Of a stretch of 64,000 nt of DNA, positions 33,586 to 44,380 are shown piece by piece (the first letter of the stretch is position 1; each line of letters opens with the position of its first letter). The DNA comes from Aedes albopictus (lineage: Eukaryota; Arthropoda; Insecta; Diptera; Culicidae). A program made the translations under genes and the position numbers. Below the pieces are notes generated by a model. That model was not told the DNA's origin and ran no database searches. It was given only the letters and a program-made list of their open reading frames with translations. Location of the stretch: the NCBI RefSeq assembly GCF_035046485.1, contig NC_085137.1:13297346-13361345 (forward strand), in the 5' to 3' direction.

Positions 33586-33589
33586 AAAC

Positions 33590-34630
33590 CTTTTAAAATG
33601 ATATTCAGAATTTCTCACAAGATATATTCCGTTTTTTTTTCTCTCCATTTTTTTTTTAATTAATTTTCCTCAAGTTCCTGTTGGTGGCTGTTGAGTATCG
33701 GTATTTTCCAAGATTCCAGCAATACTTTTCTTAGTTCCTGAGATGCTCCCAAAGCCCTTGCAAGATTTTTCCCATAGTTTCATCTTTTCTTTTCAAAATT
33801 TTCCTTGGAAATATTCCCACGGTTTATCTCAGAATGTCTACAGGAGGTTTGCTATTTCTAATAGGACTTCTTTTAGAGTTCCCCGTAGCATTCCTCTTGA
33901 ATCATTTTCCAGCTTTCGTGCCGGGGGTTTCCTCTGAGTTGTTACCGGAATTGTTCCTGGGATTTCTACTATAGGTTCCTAGCAGGAATTCTTCAGATGT
34001 TTTCTTCACGTGCTTTCTACAAGAACACCTCAAGCTTTCTCCCGGTTTTGCCTCAGAGTTCGTCACGGAAATTCTCTCGGAGTTCTTCCAGTAAACCAAA
34101 AAATCATAGTGAACTGTCATCTAAGGATACTCCCGGGATTTCTGTAGGAATTTCTCCCGAACAAATTTCCCAAGTTGAAAGTTTCACTGGAGATTTCTTT
34201 CGAATTTTGCTTCGGAACATCTCTTGGAATATTCTTGCCGTCGTTTTTCGAGATTTATCCTGGACTTTCTCTCATGATATCTTGAAGAGTTTCATTGAGA
34301 ATTCTTTTTGGAATTTATACAGAATTTATTGTTATAATTTCTCATGGAGCTTTTCCCGCGATTTTTTTTCTGACATTTTTTCATGACTTATATTTTTAAT
34401 TGTATCCTAGATTGGTTGCTGTCTTTCTCCTGAGATTTCTCTTACAGATTTTCCGGTGTTACACTGAGTGTTCTGGAATTCATTTCGATAATCGTTTTAC
34501 AGTTATTCTAAGTTACTCCCAGTGTTTTTGTCAGAATTTTCCATGAGTTTTTTCGAAATACCTGCTGGGCATCCTACGCAAGATGTTTCCAGCGAAATAA
34601 CATATAGAATCCTGGAGTAGTGCACATTTC
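33590..34630 (+). repeat. Degenerate 12-bp minisatellite, block 5
   Basis: Diverged gagtttctcccggttttg and gatttctcttacag repeats occur throughout. The 129-codon ORF at 33997-34386 is serine- and phenylalanine-rich with repeat character and no domain; I do not regard it as a gene. Confidence 0.65.
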
Positions 34631-35106
34631 TTAGCAAAGTGTCTGGTGGATTTTACGGCATATTTTCCAGATTATATATTGAATTGAGAGGTTCTCTCTG
34701 CGTGTATTGGTTCCTGGTCATCTGGCCGAACGTCATTTGCTTGGGTAAAGGGATAATAAACTGAACTGATCAAGTTACTGTGTTCTGTGAGAACTTAATT
34801 TTAAAATACAGCCAACGACTGAAGGAAGAGAAAATAAAAATAATAAAAGGTTACGACTTCAAAGTTCGTACAGTCTCGTGTTTTCCAACGGCCGTAAGAC
34901 ATATATAGCAGCTGAATTATATCAAGATTACTATATAATCACATCTAGAACTACAACTACCAATGAGAATTCTCATTATATCTTTGCTTATATCTGATAA
35001 GATTGTTGAACTATTCGCATTGATAATGTTGTTGAATAATTTGTGATAACAGTTATTCATAGCGAAATCAGCCTATTCTAATGAACTATTTTTCTTTTTA
35101 TTTCAG
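34631..35106. other. Unassigned sequence upstream of the exon candidate
   Basis: AT-rich and non-repetitive by eye. It ends in the pyrimidine-rich acceptor tract tttttctttttatttcag (35087-35106). Confidence 0.35.
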
Positions 35107-35271
35107 GTACGTTTTTACAATGGAATCATGCCGTAAGTAACATACTGCAATCAATCAATTGTCTTTGACCTATGCTAATTCCATAACTAAAATTGTGTCT
35201 TAATTTAACTCAGGTGCCAATGTGAGAATGCACAAGTGTCACTACAATTAGAACCAGAAGTTGTAAATTGA
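35107..35271 (+). CDS. Candidate micro-exon plus terminal coding exon of an unidentified host gene
   Basis: A strong acceptor (ttctttttatttcag) precedes a 26-nt exon, 35107-35132, which is followed by a consensus donor gtaagtaac. An 81-nt intron ends in taatttaactcag, and the next exon opens at 35214. Joining 35107-35132 to 35214 gives three frames. The longest continues as VRFYNGIMPCQCENAQVSLQ and ends at TGA 35269-35271. A second reads FTMESCRANVRMHKCHYN and stops sooner; a third reads TFLQWNHAVPM. An AATAAA lies downstream at 35607-35612. The intron length is typical for mosquitoes. The upstream exon, the true frame and the gene are not identified, so which frame is used is open. This is inferred from splice signals only. 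Confidence 0.35.
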
Positions 35272-35635
35272 ACAACAGATGCCAACCATACATCTACCGG
35301 AAGCTGAGTCTCATAAGTGTTTAAAATGTACATTTCTGTCAATCATACTGCCATGCAACAAACGACCTCTTTACCGGTTAACCCAATTCCCTACACGAGT
35401 AATGGCGTGTTAGTGTTTGATACTTTACAACTATCCATTCCCACCAAATTCAAATCTCGCCGATGCACGAAACCTTTCCGACAAGCCTTCACCAGTTCAG
35501 GTAATTTTCTAAATTTCAGTTGACAATACTCCGTCCCCGTCCCCGCCCATTTTGGTACCCCCAAAACCCTAGTGGAATGTAAGAGATGAGAATTCCGTTA
35601 ATTTACAATAAAAACACACTTCCCACTTAATACGA
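35272..35635 (+). other. Possible 3' untranslated region
   Basis: This non-repetitive stretch follows the candidate terminal exon. It holds a possible alternative donor (cag|gtaatt at 35501) and a 68-codon frame without recognised domain. Confidence 0.3.
35607..35612 (+). terminator. Polyadenylation signal AATAAA
   Basis: A canonical aataaa is found about 340 bp after the proposed stop codon. On its own it is a common hexamer; its position after the splice signals gives it weight. Confidence 0.35.
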
Positions 35636-36265
35636 TAGGCAAGATACCTACACTGAGCTGGTGGCGCAAACACATTTCACTACTGAGTGACTGTTAGTTA
35701 CCCCGTTCGTTCGTTTTCATCGGATGGGTCCCAGTCCCAACCATACCAGGTTGACGTCAAACAGCTCCGAATTTTAATGGTCCTCGGTTGTTCGTTTTCT
35801 TAGGAAACCATTTTCCAGACTCGCTCGGTGCGATCTATTGTTGCTCTGACTCTCGGATTCCACTAGAACTGGGATAAAGCAGCTATTTTTCATCTTCACT
35901 GCTGCGCTCCCGGATAAATTGGCCGTAACTAATTGATGGATGATTTTCGAACTGTTCCAAAGACGGGTTGAAAATAAGCACTTTTTGATCAGTAGTGGGG
36001 TGCCGTTTTCTTTTTTTTTTTTTGAAGCAATACCTCTACGTTATTATTGTGTGACAAATTGGGCAACTCTCAGTGTGCTTATTTTAGCAATTTGCTCTTC
36101 GCGAGGTTTGAACTATGGGGGTTTTGCTGCGATTTGAGATGTACAAATATTCGATGCACATGCTCCTTGGTGTTATAATCTCTCCACTTAACGTAGAGTT
36201 CGAATTCTGCTCGCCAGCTGGTACATAGACATAAAGGGCACGATAGCTGAAATAGTTTCCTTTCT
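35636..36265. other. Unassigned sequence
   Basis: No recognised gene or element. A poly-T tract is at 36010-36022. Confidence 0.3.
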
Positions 36266-36279
36266 ATTACTTACTTGAA

Positions 36280-37462
36280 ATTTGATGGGCTAAAACTCGT
36301 AGCGGTGAGTCTACGCCGAATGAAGTATCCGCCTCCACTGGTCTCGGTCTAGGGCCAATCACTTCCAGTTGTCTAGAACGTTTAAAGTCCTTGGATTCTC
36401 CTCATCCTGCAAAAAGACAACGACTGCTCGGCCTTTCACGAAGCCGACGACCACTTTCTGGTTTTCTGCTGAATATGATTTTAGCTTGTCGTTCCTCCGG
36501 CATACGAGCTACGTTCCCAGCCTACCGCAGCCTGCCGAGTTTATTCGCTTCACTATATCCATCTCTTTATATACTTGGAACAATTCGTAGTTCATGTGAC
36601 GCCACCAAAAGCCATCCTCCAATTTACCGCCGAGAATTGTTCGCAACACTTTACGTTCGAAGACTCCGATCAACTTCTTTCAACGTCCACGTTTTATGAC
36701 CGTATAAATCAACCGGAAAAATCAGAGTCTTGTACGCCACGAGTTTTGTCTTCGTTTGCAGTCTACGGGATTTCAGCTGGTTCCGCAAACCGAAAAAGGT
36801 CCGATATGCAGCCGCAATCCGTCTTCTCACCTCGCGGGTACCATCGTTATCGTACGTCACTAGAGTACCAAGATAAACAAATTTGGTCACTACATCAAAC
36901 TTTTCACCATCTAATACCACTACCACGGCCGCGCCGGACCGACGTTGACGTTCCGCTCCTTTGCATGCCAGTTCTTCTTATCGCTCCTTCCAGTGCTATG
37001 TTGAACAGTAAGTTGGAAAGAGCATCGCCCTGCTTTAATCCGTCTAAGGTTACAAACGATGGCGAAACTTCATCCGCAATCCGTACACTTGATTTCGATC
37101 CGTCAAGCGTCGCACGAATCAGTCTAATCAGCCCTTCCGGAAAACCATGTTCGATCATTATCTGACATAACTCGTTTCTCTTCACTGGATCGTACGCCGC
37201 CTTGAAATCAATAAACAGATGATGGTTCTGCAAGTTATTCTCCTGAAAATTATCGAGAATCTGCTGCAGGGTTATCATCTGATCCGCAGTTGATCGACCT
37301 TCGCGAAAACCCGCCTGGTATTCGCCGACGAAGGGCTCCTCAATCGGCCTCAGCCTGTGAAACAGAATTCCGGATAAAATTGTGTACGCTAAATTAAGAA
37401 GTATTGTTCCTCTGTAATTCGCGCACTCCAGTTCCTTTCTATTATATACTATCAAATACAAC
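36280..37462 (-). mobile_element. RTE-clade LINE fragment, reverse transcriptase lacking its catalytic segment
   Basis: On the minus strand, ECANYRGTILLNLAYTILS, EYQAGFREGRSTADQ, LFIDFKAAYD and LDGLKQGDALSNLLFN are reverse transcriptase fingers and palm motifs of the RTE clade. After ALEGAIRRTGMQRSG the sequence jumps within a few codons to VVVLDGEKFDVVTKFVYLG and the thumb-region block AAYRTFFGLRNQLKSR. The intervening segment, which in relatives holds the FADD catalytic motif, is missing, so the polymerase cannot work. The fragment then continues, out of frame, through VLRTILGG- and MNYELFQVYKE-like blocks to about 36280. The 5' endonuclease is absent. The plus-strand ORFs here are shadows. 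Confidence 0.9.
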
Positions 37463-37770
37463 TGGAGGAAACCTGAGCATGGGTATGGATATTAATAAAC
37501 CTTTCATAGTCTAAACAGCTTACGATGCACAGAGGTCCAATTTTGGAAAAAAAAGCTGGCAGAAACTCAATTTTTGAACATGCCTTTTATGAGTTACTGT
37601 ACATCGATCATTCATCTATAATACCAGCAGCATTGAATAGCGTTTAAATAATTTGGAAATATCGTTATCTTATCTTTTTACAGCACTGAATAGCTGCTGA
37701 TCAAAAAATTACCGAGTTTTTGATAAAGAACACATGCGCGTTTAACCACTACAAAGATGTTAATATACCT
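37463..37770. other. Unassigned sequence
   Basis: No recognised gene or element. Confidence 0.3.
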
Positions 37771-37773
37771 ATA

Positions 37774-38024
37774 CACTTATTTTAGAGTCACTTGTTCAGC
37801 TGTTCTATTTTCGGCAAAAGTTCGGATTGCCGAAGTTCAGCACAGTTTTACCGAAGTTCGGTTGTTTTACCGAACGTTTGGTAAACATTACCGATGATTC
37901 AGTAGAGTTTATCGAACGTTCGGTAATTTTTTGACGAACTTCGGTAATATATTGCTGAACATTCGGTAATCTGAACTTTTACCGAAAATAGAACAGCTGA
38001 AAACGGTACTTTATTTTAAGTGTG
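37774..38024. mobile_element. TA-flanked MITE with internal ttaccgaa/ttcggtaa palindromes
   Basis: Ends cacttattttagagtcac and the inverted ttattttaagtgtg are imperfect complements; the inner ttcagctgttctattttcgg is perfectly mirrored. The interior is a series of at least eight copies of accgaa(g/c)ttcggt-type half-sites facing both ways. Non-coding. Confidence 0.8.
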
Positions 38025-38313
38025 TAAGTAATTTGATTGCATCCAAAGGTTTATTCATAAGTTCTTTTGTACATCAGACATCTGCAATTGAGAAAGAGAT
38101 CAGAATAACACTTTAGACTTCAAAATTGACATTATATTTCATTAGTAAAAGAATCTCTTACAGTTCGACTTCAAAGCGTCACAAATCACTCCCCGCTGCT
38201 CCCCGTGGGGATATTCCGTTCAAATGCCCGTTCAAGTATGCAGAATTGATTGAGGAAAAATGCAGCTGCCAAGATCTGCCAAAATATTGGCGCCATGATG
38301 ATATGTATATACC
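38025..38313. other. Unassigned sequence
   Basis: A 97-codon ORF begins at 38126 and runs into repeat family A. No domain is recognised. Confidence 0.3.
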
Positions 38314-39012
38314 AAGTAACAATTTGGTGCTGTACAATCGTTTCTCCAACTATTATAAATCAGCCTTCATTTGGACAAAATCTGAACAGAAGAGGTATAA
38401 CCCTTTATTCAGCTCCTAAACATCTAATTTTGATGATTTTATTCAACTTTCAGCTGGTTTGAGGTTCATTGAAAGGCTTTAGGCATTTAAGGCTTAATAT
38501 GCGCTTAATCAGTAATCATGTTTATTTATTTATTATGAAAAATAAAAATAATAACACTTTCATTAGCCTTTTTTACCTTTAGCGGCTTCTTTATTTCAGA
38601 AGAGATGTTTCAGAAAGTATAAATTAAAACTGAGAATTGAACTCGGACCTCCTGATATATAGTCATTCACCTTAGCACCTACACAGCACACAATTGTATC
38701 CTCGAAAGCAAGAGCATCACTTGTTGTGTCAGAATAGTCAAGAACATAAGTTGAGCTAAGCCTGTATTAAGGCTGAAGAAGCGATGTGGACTTCAAGAAA
38801 ACTCGCTTGGGTCTGATGCCAAAAATTATTTGATTAAAGGTTGAACAACAGATAAGTAATTCTACTTGTTGTATTCTATTCAACTTGATATTCAACCTTC
38901 TATGTATGGCTGATTAAAGATGTTGAACAAGCCATACTTCAGACCAATATTCAGCAGTCATTGTGTTCGGCCACTGACCCCATTAACCAGCCAATGTTCA
39001 GCTAATATTCTC
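38314..39012 (+). mobile_element. Repeat family A, copy 2
   Basis: This roughly 700-bp copy starts aagtaacaatttggtgctg and ends ccagccaatgttcagctaat. It contains a minus-strand tRNA-like part: the complement of gaattgaactcggacc is a B-box-like ggtccgagttcaattc. It is the same as 51601-52262 over most of its length. The lack of long ORFs suggests a non-autonomous or SINE-composite element. Confidence 0.75.
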
Positions 39013-39305
39013 ACTGTTCAGTATTCATAGTTACCTGACGCTGTCGAATTGTATGAAAAACAGACATTTTCTTCGGATTTCGTTCGAAGAAATCGAAAAA
39101 TAATGAAAATATCAAAAATATGAATTTGAGAACTAAAAAATGTTCCAATACATTAATTTAGGCTAAAAATAGCAGACTACTACGATTTGGGAATTTTGGC
39201 CAGGTATTTTCAAATCTGGACCACTGTGCGTTGATAGTTTCTGAATTACGGGTACGATTGCCATTTCCACTCATCTGCCAGGAACACAATTCAACAACAG
39301 TTTTC
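39013..39305. other. Unassigned sequence
   Basis: No recognised gene or element. Confidence 0.3.
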
Positions 39306-39309
39306 TTCA

Positions 39310-41270
39310 GGGGTTAGTCGGGGAGTTTCTTTGGAGATTCCTACAGGATTCCTTCAAATATTCCTTCTAAAATTTCTTCAAAGATTGCTCTGAAATTCCA
39401 ATCATGGATTTCTCCAGAAATTCCTAGATAGATCTCTTCAGGAGTTCCTTACAGATTCTTACAGGAGGATAAACTGATACCTCCAGAAAAAAATCTGGGA
39501 ATCCCCAGAAGTATCTTAAGGGATTCCTTCAGGAGTTCATTCAGGAATTAGTCCAGGAGTTCCTTCAAAGATTCCTCCAGGAGTTACTTCAGGGATTCCT
39601 CCAGAAGTTAAGGATTCTTCCAGTAGTTCTGCAATCGATCGCTTCTGAAGTTCTTTTGGAGATTTTTGTGAAAGATTTGGAGAAGCCTCCAGGAGTTACA
39701 TCAGAGATTTCTCCAGAAGTTTCCTGAGGAACCTACAAGAAGGATTCCTACGCGGATTTCTCCTAGCAATCCTCTGGGATTTCTCCTGGAAATCCTTCAG
39801 GGATTCTCCCTGGATATCCTTCGATGATTCCCGCTAGAATTCCTTCAAGGGTTCCTGCTGGAATTCATTTGAACATTTATCCTGAAATTCCTACGAGACT
39901 TCTTCGTAGAATTTTATCGGGAACTTCTCCTGGAATTCTTGCAGGGATATCACCTGGAAATCCTTCGGGGATTTCTCCTGGGATTCCTTCGGAGATTCCT
40001 TCTTGAATTTCTTCGGGAACTCCTCCTGGAATTCCTTCGGGGATTAGCGAATAGCTCACTGGAAGCACCAAACGTGTCCGTGCCTTTTTTCTGGAATTCC
40101 TTCGAGGATTCCTCCTGGAATTCCTTCGAGGATTCTTCCTGGAAACCCTTTGAGGATTTTTCCTCGAGTTACTTCGAAGGTTATTCTATGAATTTTTTTA
40201 TGGACTTCTTTTGGAATTCCTTCGGGGATTCCTCCTGGTATTCCTTCAGGGATTCTTCTTAGGATTTCTTCGGAAACTTCACCTGGAATTTCATCGAGGA
40301 TTTCTCCTGGATTCCTTCTGGAATTCCATCGAGGATTCCTGAAATTCTTTCACGTATTCGGGGTTCTTCCTGGAAATTATTCAGGGATTCTTCCTGGCAA
40401 GTTCAGAACATCTTTTGAAATCCTTCGGGGATTCCTCCTGAAATTCTTTCTGGGATTCCTCCTAAAATTTCTTCGGAGTTTTCTCCTGGAATTCTTTCGG
40501 GAATTTCTTTCGAGCATTCCTCATAGAATTTCTTCAGGGATTCCTCGTGGAAATGCTTCGGCAACCCCTCCTGGAAATCCTTCGAGTTTTTTCGTGGAAT
40601 TCCTTCTAGGATTTCTCCTGGAATTCCTTCGGGGATTTCTCCTGTAAATCTTTCGAGGATTCCTTTTGTAATTTCTTCGGGGATTCCTCCTTAAATTTCT
40701 TCGAGGATTCCTCCTGGAATTCCTTCCGAGAGTACATGTGGAAACCCTTAAAGGATCCCTCCTGAAAATCCTTCAGAGATATCTATCGGCGCTGCAGGCA
40801 GTCTTGGGGAATCAAAACGACTGTTTTAGATTTGTCCCGACGTTTCGACTCTGTTTCGAGTCTTCTTCGAAACAGAGTTGAAACGTCGGGACAAATCTAA
40901 AACAGTCGTTTTGATTCCCCAAGACTGCCTGCAGCGCCGATAAAGTAGCTAGATCACACATATCAGTCGAACTCTCTTAAGTACCTTCAGAGATATCTTC
41001 TGGAAATCTGTCGAGGATTCATCCTGCAATTTCTTCGTGGATTCATCCTGGAATTCCTTCGGAGAAACCCCCTTTGAAATCCTTTGGTGATTCCTCATGG
41101 AATTTCTTCGAGGTTTCCTCATGTATATTTTTCTATGACTCTTCTTGGAAATCTTTCCGGCATTTCTCTTCAAATTTCTTTGAAAATTCCCGATAGATTT
41201 CCTTCGAGAATTTCTTTGGGAATTTTTTCTGGAAATCTTTTTCGTCTTCACGATTTTTACTTTTGTTTTA
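39310..41270 (+). repeat. 12-bp minisatellite, block 6 (least degenerate)
   Basis: About 2 kb of attcctcctggaattccttc and ggggattcctcctgg repeats. The basic period is 12 bp with frequent 24-27-bp higher spacing. Frames translate as GIPSGISPGIPSEIPS. It is interrupted once, by the insertion at 40785-40983. Confidence 0.85.
40785..40983. mobile_element. Inverted insertion with gaaacgtcg motif and 15-bp target duplication
   Basis: The insert is flanked by ccttcagagatatct at 40770-40784 and 40984-40998. Most of it is a palindrome to 40942 (atcggcgctgcaggcagtct... and complement) with the cgacgtttcg motif on each arm. It ends with an unpaired tail aaagtagctagatcacacat. Long target duplications with inverted copies are typical of Penelope-type insertions. 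On the minus strand the motif forms a gactc-gaaaca-gagtc hairpin followed by GAAACGTC, like a degenerate hammerhead. Confidence 0.7.
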
Positions 41271-41330
41271 TCTTGTTGTGGTAGCTCGTATATGCATTGT
41301 AAGCAAAAGTTTGTTTGCACACATGCATGT

Positions 41331-42099
41331 TAGCGTGGTTCAAAAAATCGTTTTTGCTCCACACCGCTTATTCGATTCGTAACCAGATTCTATGCCTTCC
41401 CCCAAAATTTGAGCTCATTTGGTTAAAAATTGAGACTGCAGAAGCCCTTCAAAGTTTGTATGGGTATTACTATGGGAAAACGATGTTTTTCATTCAATCG
41501 ACCGTAGCATTTCGCCAAGTGCCCTAGAGCGTTAGTTGACCCTTGGTATTCTTAGGCTACTCTATCGGCAATAACTTTGCCAAAGACCGCATTCAAATTG
41601 GACGCCTCATTAATTAATTATCGATTTGAATCCAACTGGACAAACTTGAACAATGATCCTCCAGCTTCCCAGCAGGCAACATTGCTGCATGTGGCGGCAA
41701 AGATAGCACACTGAAATCATGGCTACTATGTTCCACTGCAAAATGCAGTGATGCCCTTCGAATAGTTTAACCATCATCAGTAAAGATTTCGATTGTGGAT
41801 AAAAATCGGTAACTAATTAATGAAGCATTCGATTCGAATGCAGTCTTCGGCAAATTTGTAGCTGATAGAGTAGCCTAGGAGTACCAAGGGTCAATAAACG
41901 CTCTAGGGCACTTGGGGAAATACTACGGTTGATTGAATGAAAAACATCGTTTTTCCATAGTAATTCCCATACAAACTTTGAAGGGCTTGTGCAGTCTAAA
42001 TTTTCAACCAAATGAGCTCAAATTTTGGGAGAAGGCATAGAATCTGGTAACGAATCGAATAAGCGGTGTGGAGCAAAAACGATTTTTTGAACCACGCTA
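41331..42099. mobile_element. hAT-type fold-back element, 769 bp
   Basis: Ends tagcgtggttcaaaaaatcg and the perfect complement are flanked by the 8-bp duplication atgcatgt (41323-41330, 42100-42107). The termini obey the hAT YARNG rule. The arms are about 300 bp, 90% or more alike by eye, around a unique 41640-41815 centre. Mirror ORFs on both strands come from the palindrome. No transposase. Confidence 0.85.
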
Positions 42100-42107
42100 A
42101 TGCATGT

Positions 42108-42430
42108 ATAAATAAAAGCTCAATAATTAAGGCAGCTCACATCACATTAAACAAAGATTAAGATGATCAGAAAATGTGCAGAAATGTTATTGTTCCAACT
42201 TACTTGTGTATTCGTCTCGAAAGGGTTAATGGATGTCCACGCAGTTCCATTTCAGTTTTAGTATTAACCATAGAACCATAGAAATGTATAGTACGAGCTA
42301 CAGAGAACAGACTGTACCTGAATCTAATCACAAAAGTCTCCTCCCCGATTGCTTCGATTAATAACTAGGACGGCTTTCTCCTTTCTACAACTTTTGCAAA
42401 GCCTACTCTGCGCAGCCATCATTCTACACA
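42108..42430. other. Unassigned sequence
   Basis: No recognised gene or element. Confidence 0.3.
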
Positions 42431-42439
42431 TATTTTCCT

Positions 42440-43135
42440 CTGATGCGAGATGAGATGGCTGGTTGCTCATTAAATACATCAGCAGGCTTCGATCGACGAC
42501 GGATCGATCGATCCGTCCGTCCGGTCCAATCGTCGTTCCAATCGATGGAAATTGTGCAATAAATATTTGCAATATTATGCGGCTTTTAGCGCAGGACTCT
42601 AAATTTCATATGCGCGCGTTCAAACGCTTGCTTCAATCGGTCGTTAACTCGCTTGATCGTGTGGTGTGGTGCGGGTTGCGGTGGTGATGACGCCGATCCA
42701 CCATCCACATGCGGAAGATCGCGTGTGGATCGTTAGAGAAGCCATGGAACCGCGTGTGCGCGGTGGATCGAGCGGATGTTGCCCGTGGGGAATGGGGCGC
42801 GAATGCAGATGAGGGAGGGGGTAATAACAATATTCTATATGCCCACTTTGCTTGGTCTTCCTTTGACCTACCCGTAGGCGCAACATGACGAACGCATGCG
42901 CCGAGCATGATGGTGATGAGCAAGGCGGAAAGTGCATCTTGGGTCCGCGCGACCGGGATAGGCATGCATGGCGAATTGGCGCGGCCGCCAACCAGTAACC
43001 ACCAATCACCACCGACTGATCAACCGAAGCTGCGCTTTGCTGTACGCTGTCGTACCTACGGACGTACGTACTAGTCATCGTCGTTTGGTTCTGATCGATG
43101 TAACGGGTCAACGGGAACCGTTTCTAATAGAGTGC
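42440..43135. other. GC-rich unassigned island
   Basis: CpG-rich unique DNA (e.g. gatcgatcgatccgtccgtc) with ORFs of 88-155 codons overlapping on both strands and no domains. No TE termini are visible. Possible host regulatory region. Confidence 0.35.
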
Positions 43136-44089
43136 GCGCGAGCAGAAATGCGGTCTTATTTATGCATCACTTGTATTAAGGAGGATTCTTTCTTATTTTC
43201 GCTTGAAGAAGAACAGGTCGTAACAAACATGTAATGAACGAAGGTCATGTTTCGGTTTTTCAAGATTTAGGAAAAGACATGAATCCGATCATTTTCCTAC
43301 AAGTAGTTCTTTCTTCTTCGTCTTCTTCTTATTATTGGCTCAACGTTTCCACCTATTTATATCTTATTTTTCTTTGAACTCTTCCATAGTTATAATTTGA
43401 ATGATTTTTTTTTTCTACCATGTTTGGATGAGCTGATCAGAAAATCCACAAACAAAATGTTCTTTCAAAAGTCTCACTCACTTGTATTTCTTGTATGAAA
43501 CAGTGAAATCTCGTGACTCCATCTTCACCATGAAAATGCAATATGAACTACATATTATTTCCAGCGTTGCATATAAAATGTAATGCAATTCCCAGAATCG
43601 CCTTCATTGACCATCCTCATCCGTCTTTACAAAGGATTATACCTCATCACGGAAGAACTTTCTCATTAGCGCAGGAGCGTCGCGTCGTTACCCCTGAACT
43701 GCTGTGGAAGCGATACACGAGAAGGCAAATCAATCCCAGGAAAACCGAATCAACCAACAATCATAGCCGGGGCTACGAACGAACAACAAACGACGGACGG
43801 CAGCCAGTCCAGCCGCGCAGTGAAAAGTAAAGGAGCACAAATGAACAACAGCACAGAAAAAAACATGTAATTTTAATATACCTCCTCACTCTCTTATTTT
43901 AAGCCATTATCTGATCTGCGTGCTGTGTGTGAGAGTATCTGAATTTTTAGTACCGTCTCCATGATTCTCATTCCAGCTTCACCATCGTCGTCGGACGGTT
44001 GGTCCACGGTTGCCCAGTTGTTGACTGGTTGGTCATGATTCGGCGGTCCAGCAGACTGCCTACCAATCCAGGGGCCGACGCCCAGAATG
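43136..44089. other. Unassigned sequence, GC-rich in 43600-44090
   Basis: A 95-codon plus ORF (43543-43830) has no recognised domain. A ttcttcttcgtcttcttctt tract is at 43310. Nothing else recognised. Confidence 0.3.
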
Positions 44090-44380
44090 GGATTTCCTCA
44101 TTCAACTGGTAGCTCTCCTCCTGTCCCCACACTGTGGGTCAGAATATGGAAGCTTGTGACTATAATATTCATCCTCTGAAAACGAGGCTGTCCAATTCAC
44201 GAGTATCTGTTGATGAAATCGACAATGAAGACACATGTTGGACATCCAAATTAGATGGCACAAATATCCTAAATGCAGAATAACGTGCCTCTGGAGCAGT
44301 CCTTCTGATGAAGTCACATGTTGCAATTATATACCACAGGCAACTAATTAAGACCTGTTCTCCACTGATACTCACCAGGT
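44090..44380 (+). repeat. Dispersed repeat D, copy 1
   Basis: The block gatggcacaaatatcctaaa, gataacgtgcctctggagc and ccttctgatg matches 54036-54090 (gatggcacaaatgtcccaaa, ggataacgtg, ctggagccggccttctaatg). The similarity covers about 60-100 bp. Probably a LINE 3' untranslated part; not assigned. Confidence 0.5.

Noticed and set aside
34700..34760. Relation between ctggccgaacgtcatttgc and the ttcgggtaaatg repeats at 2.1 kb
   Set aside because: The shared bases are too few to support common origin.
36391..37165. Plus-strand ORFs of 102 and 196 codons
   Set aside because: They are antisense shadows of the minus-strand RTE reverse transcriptase fragment.
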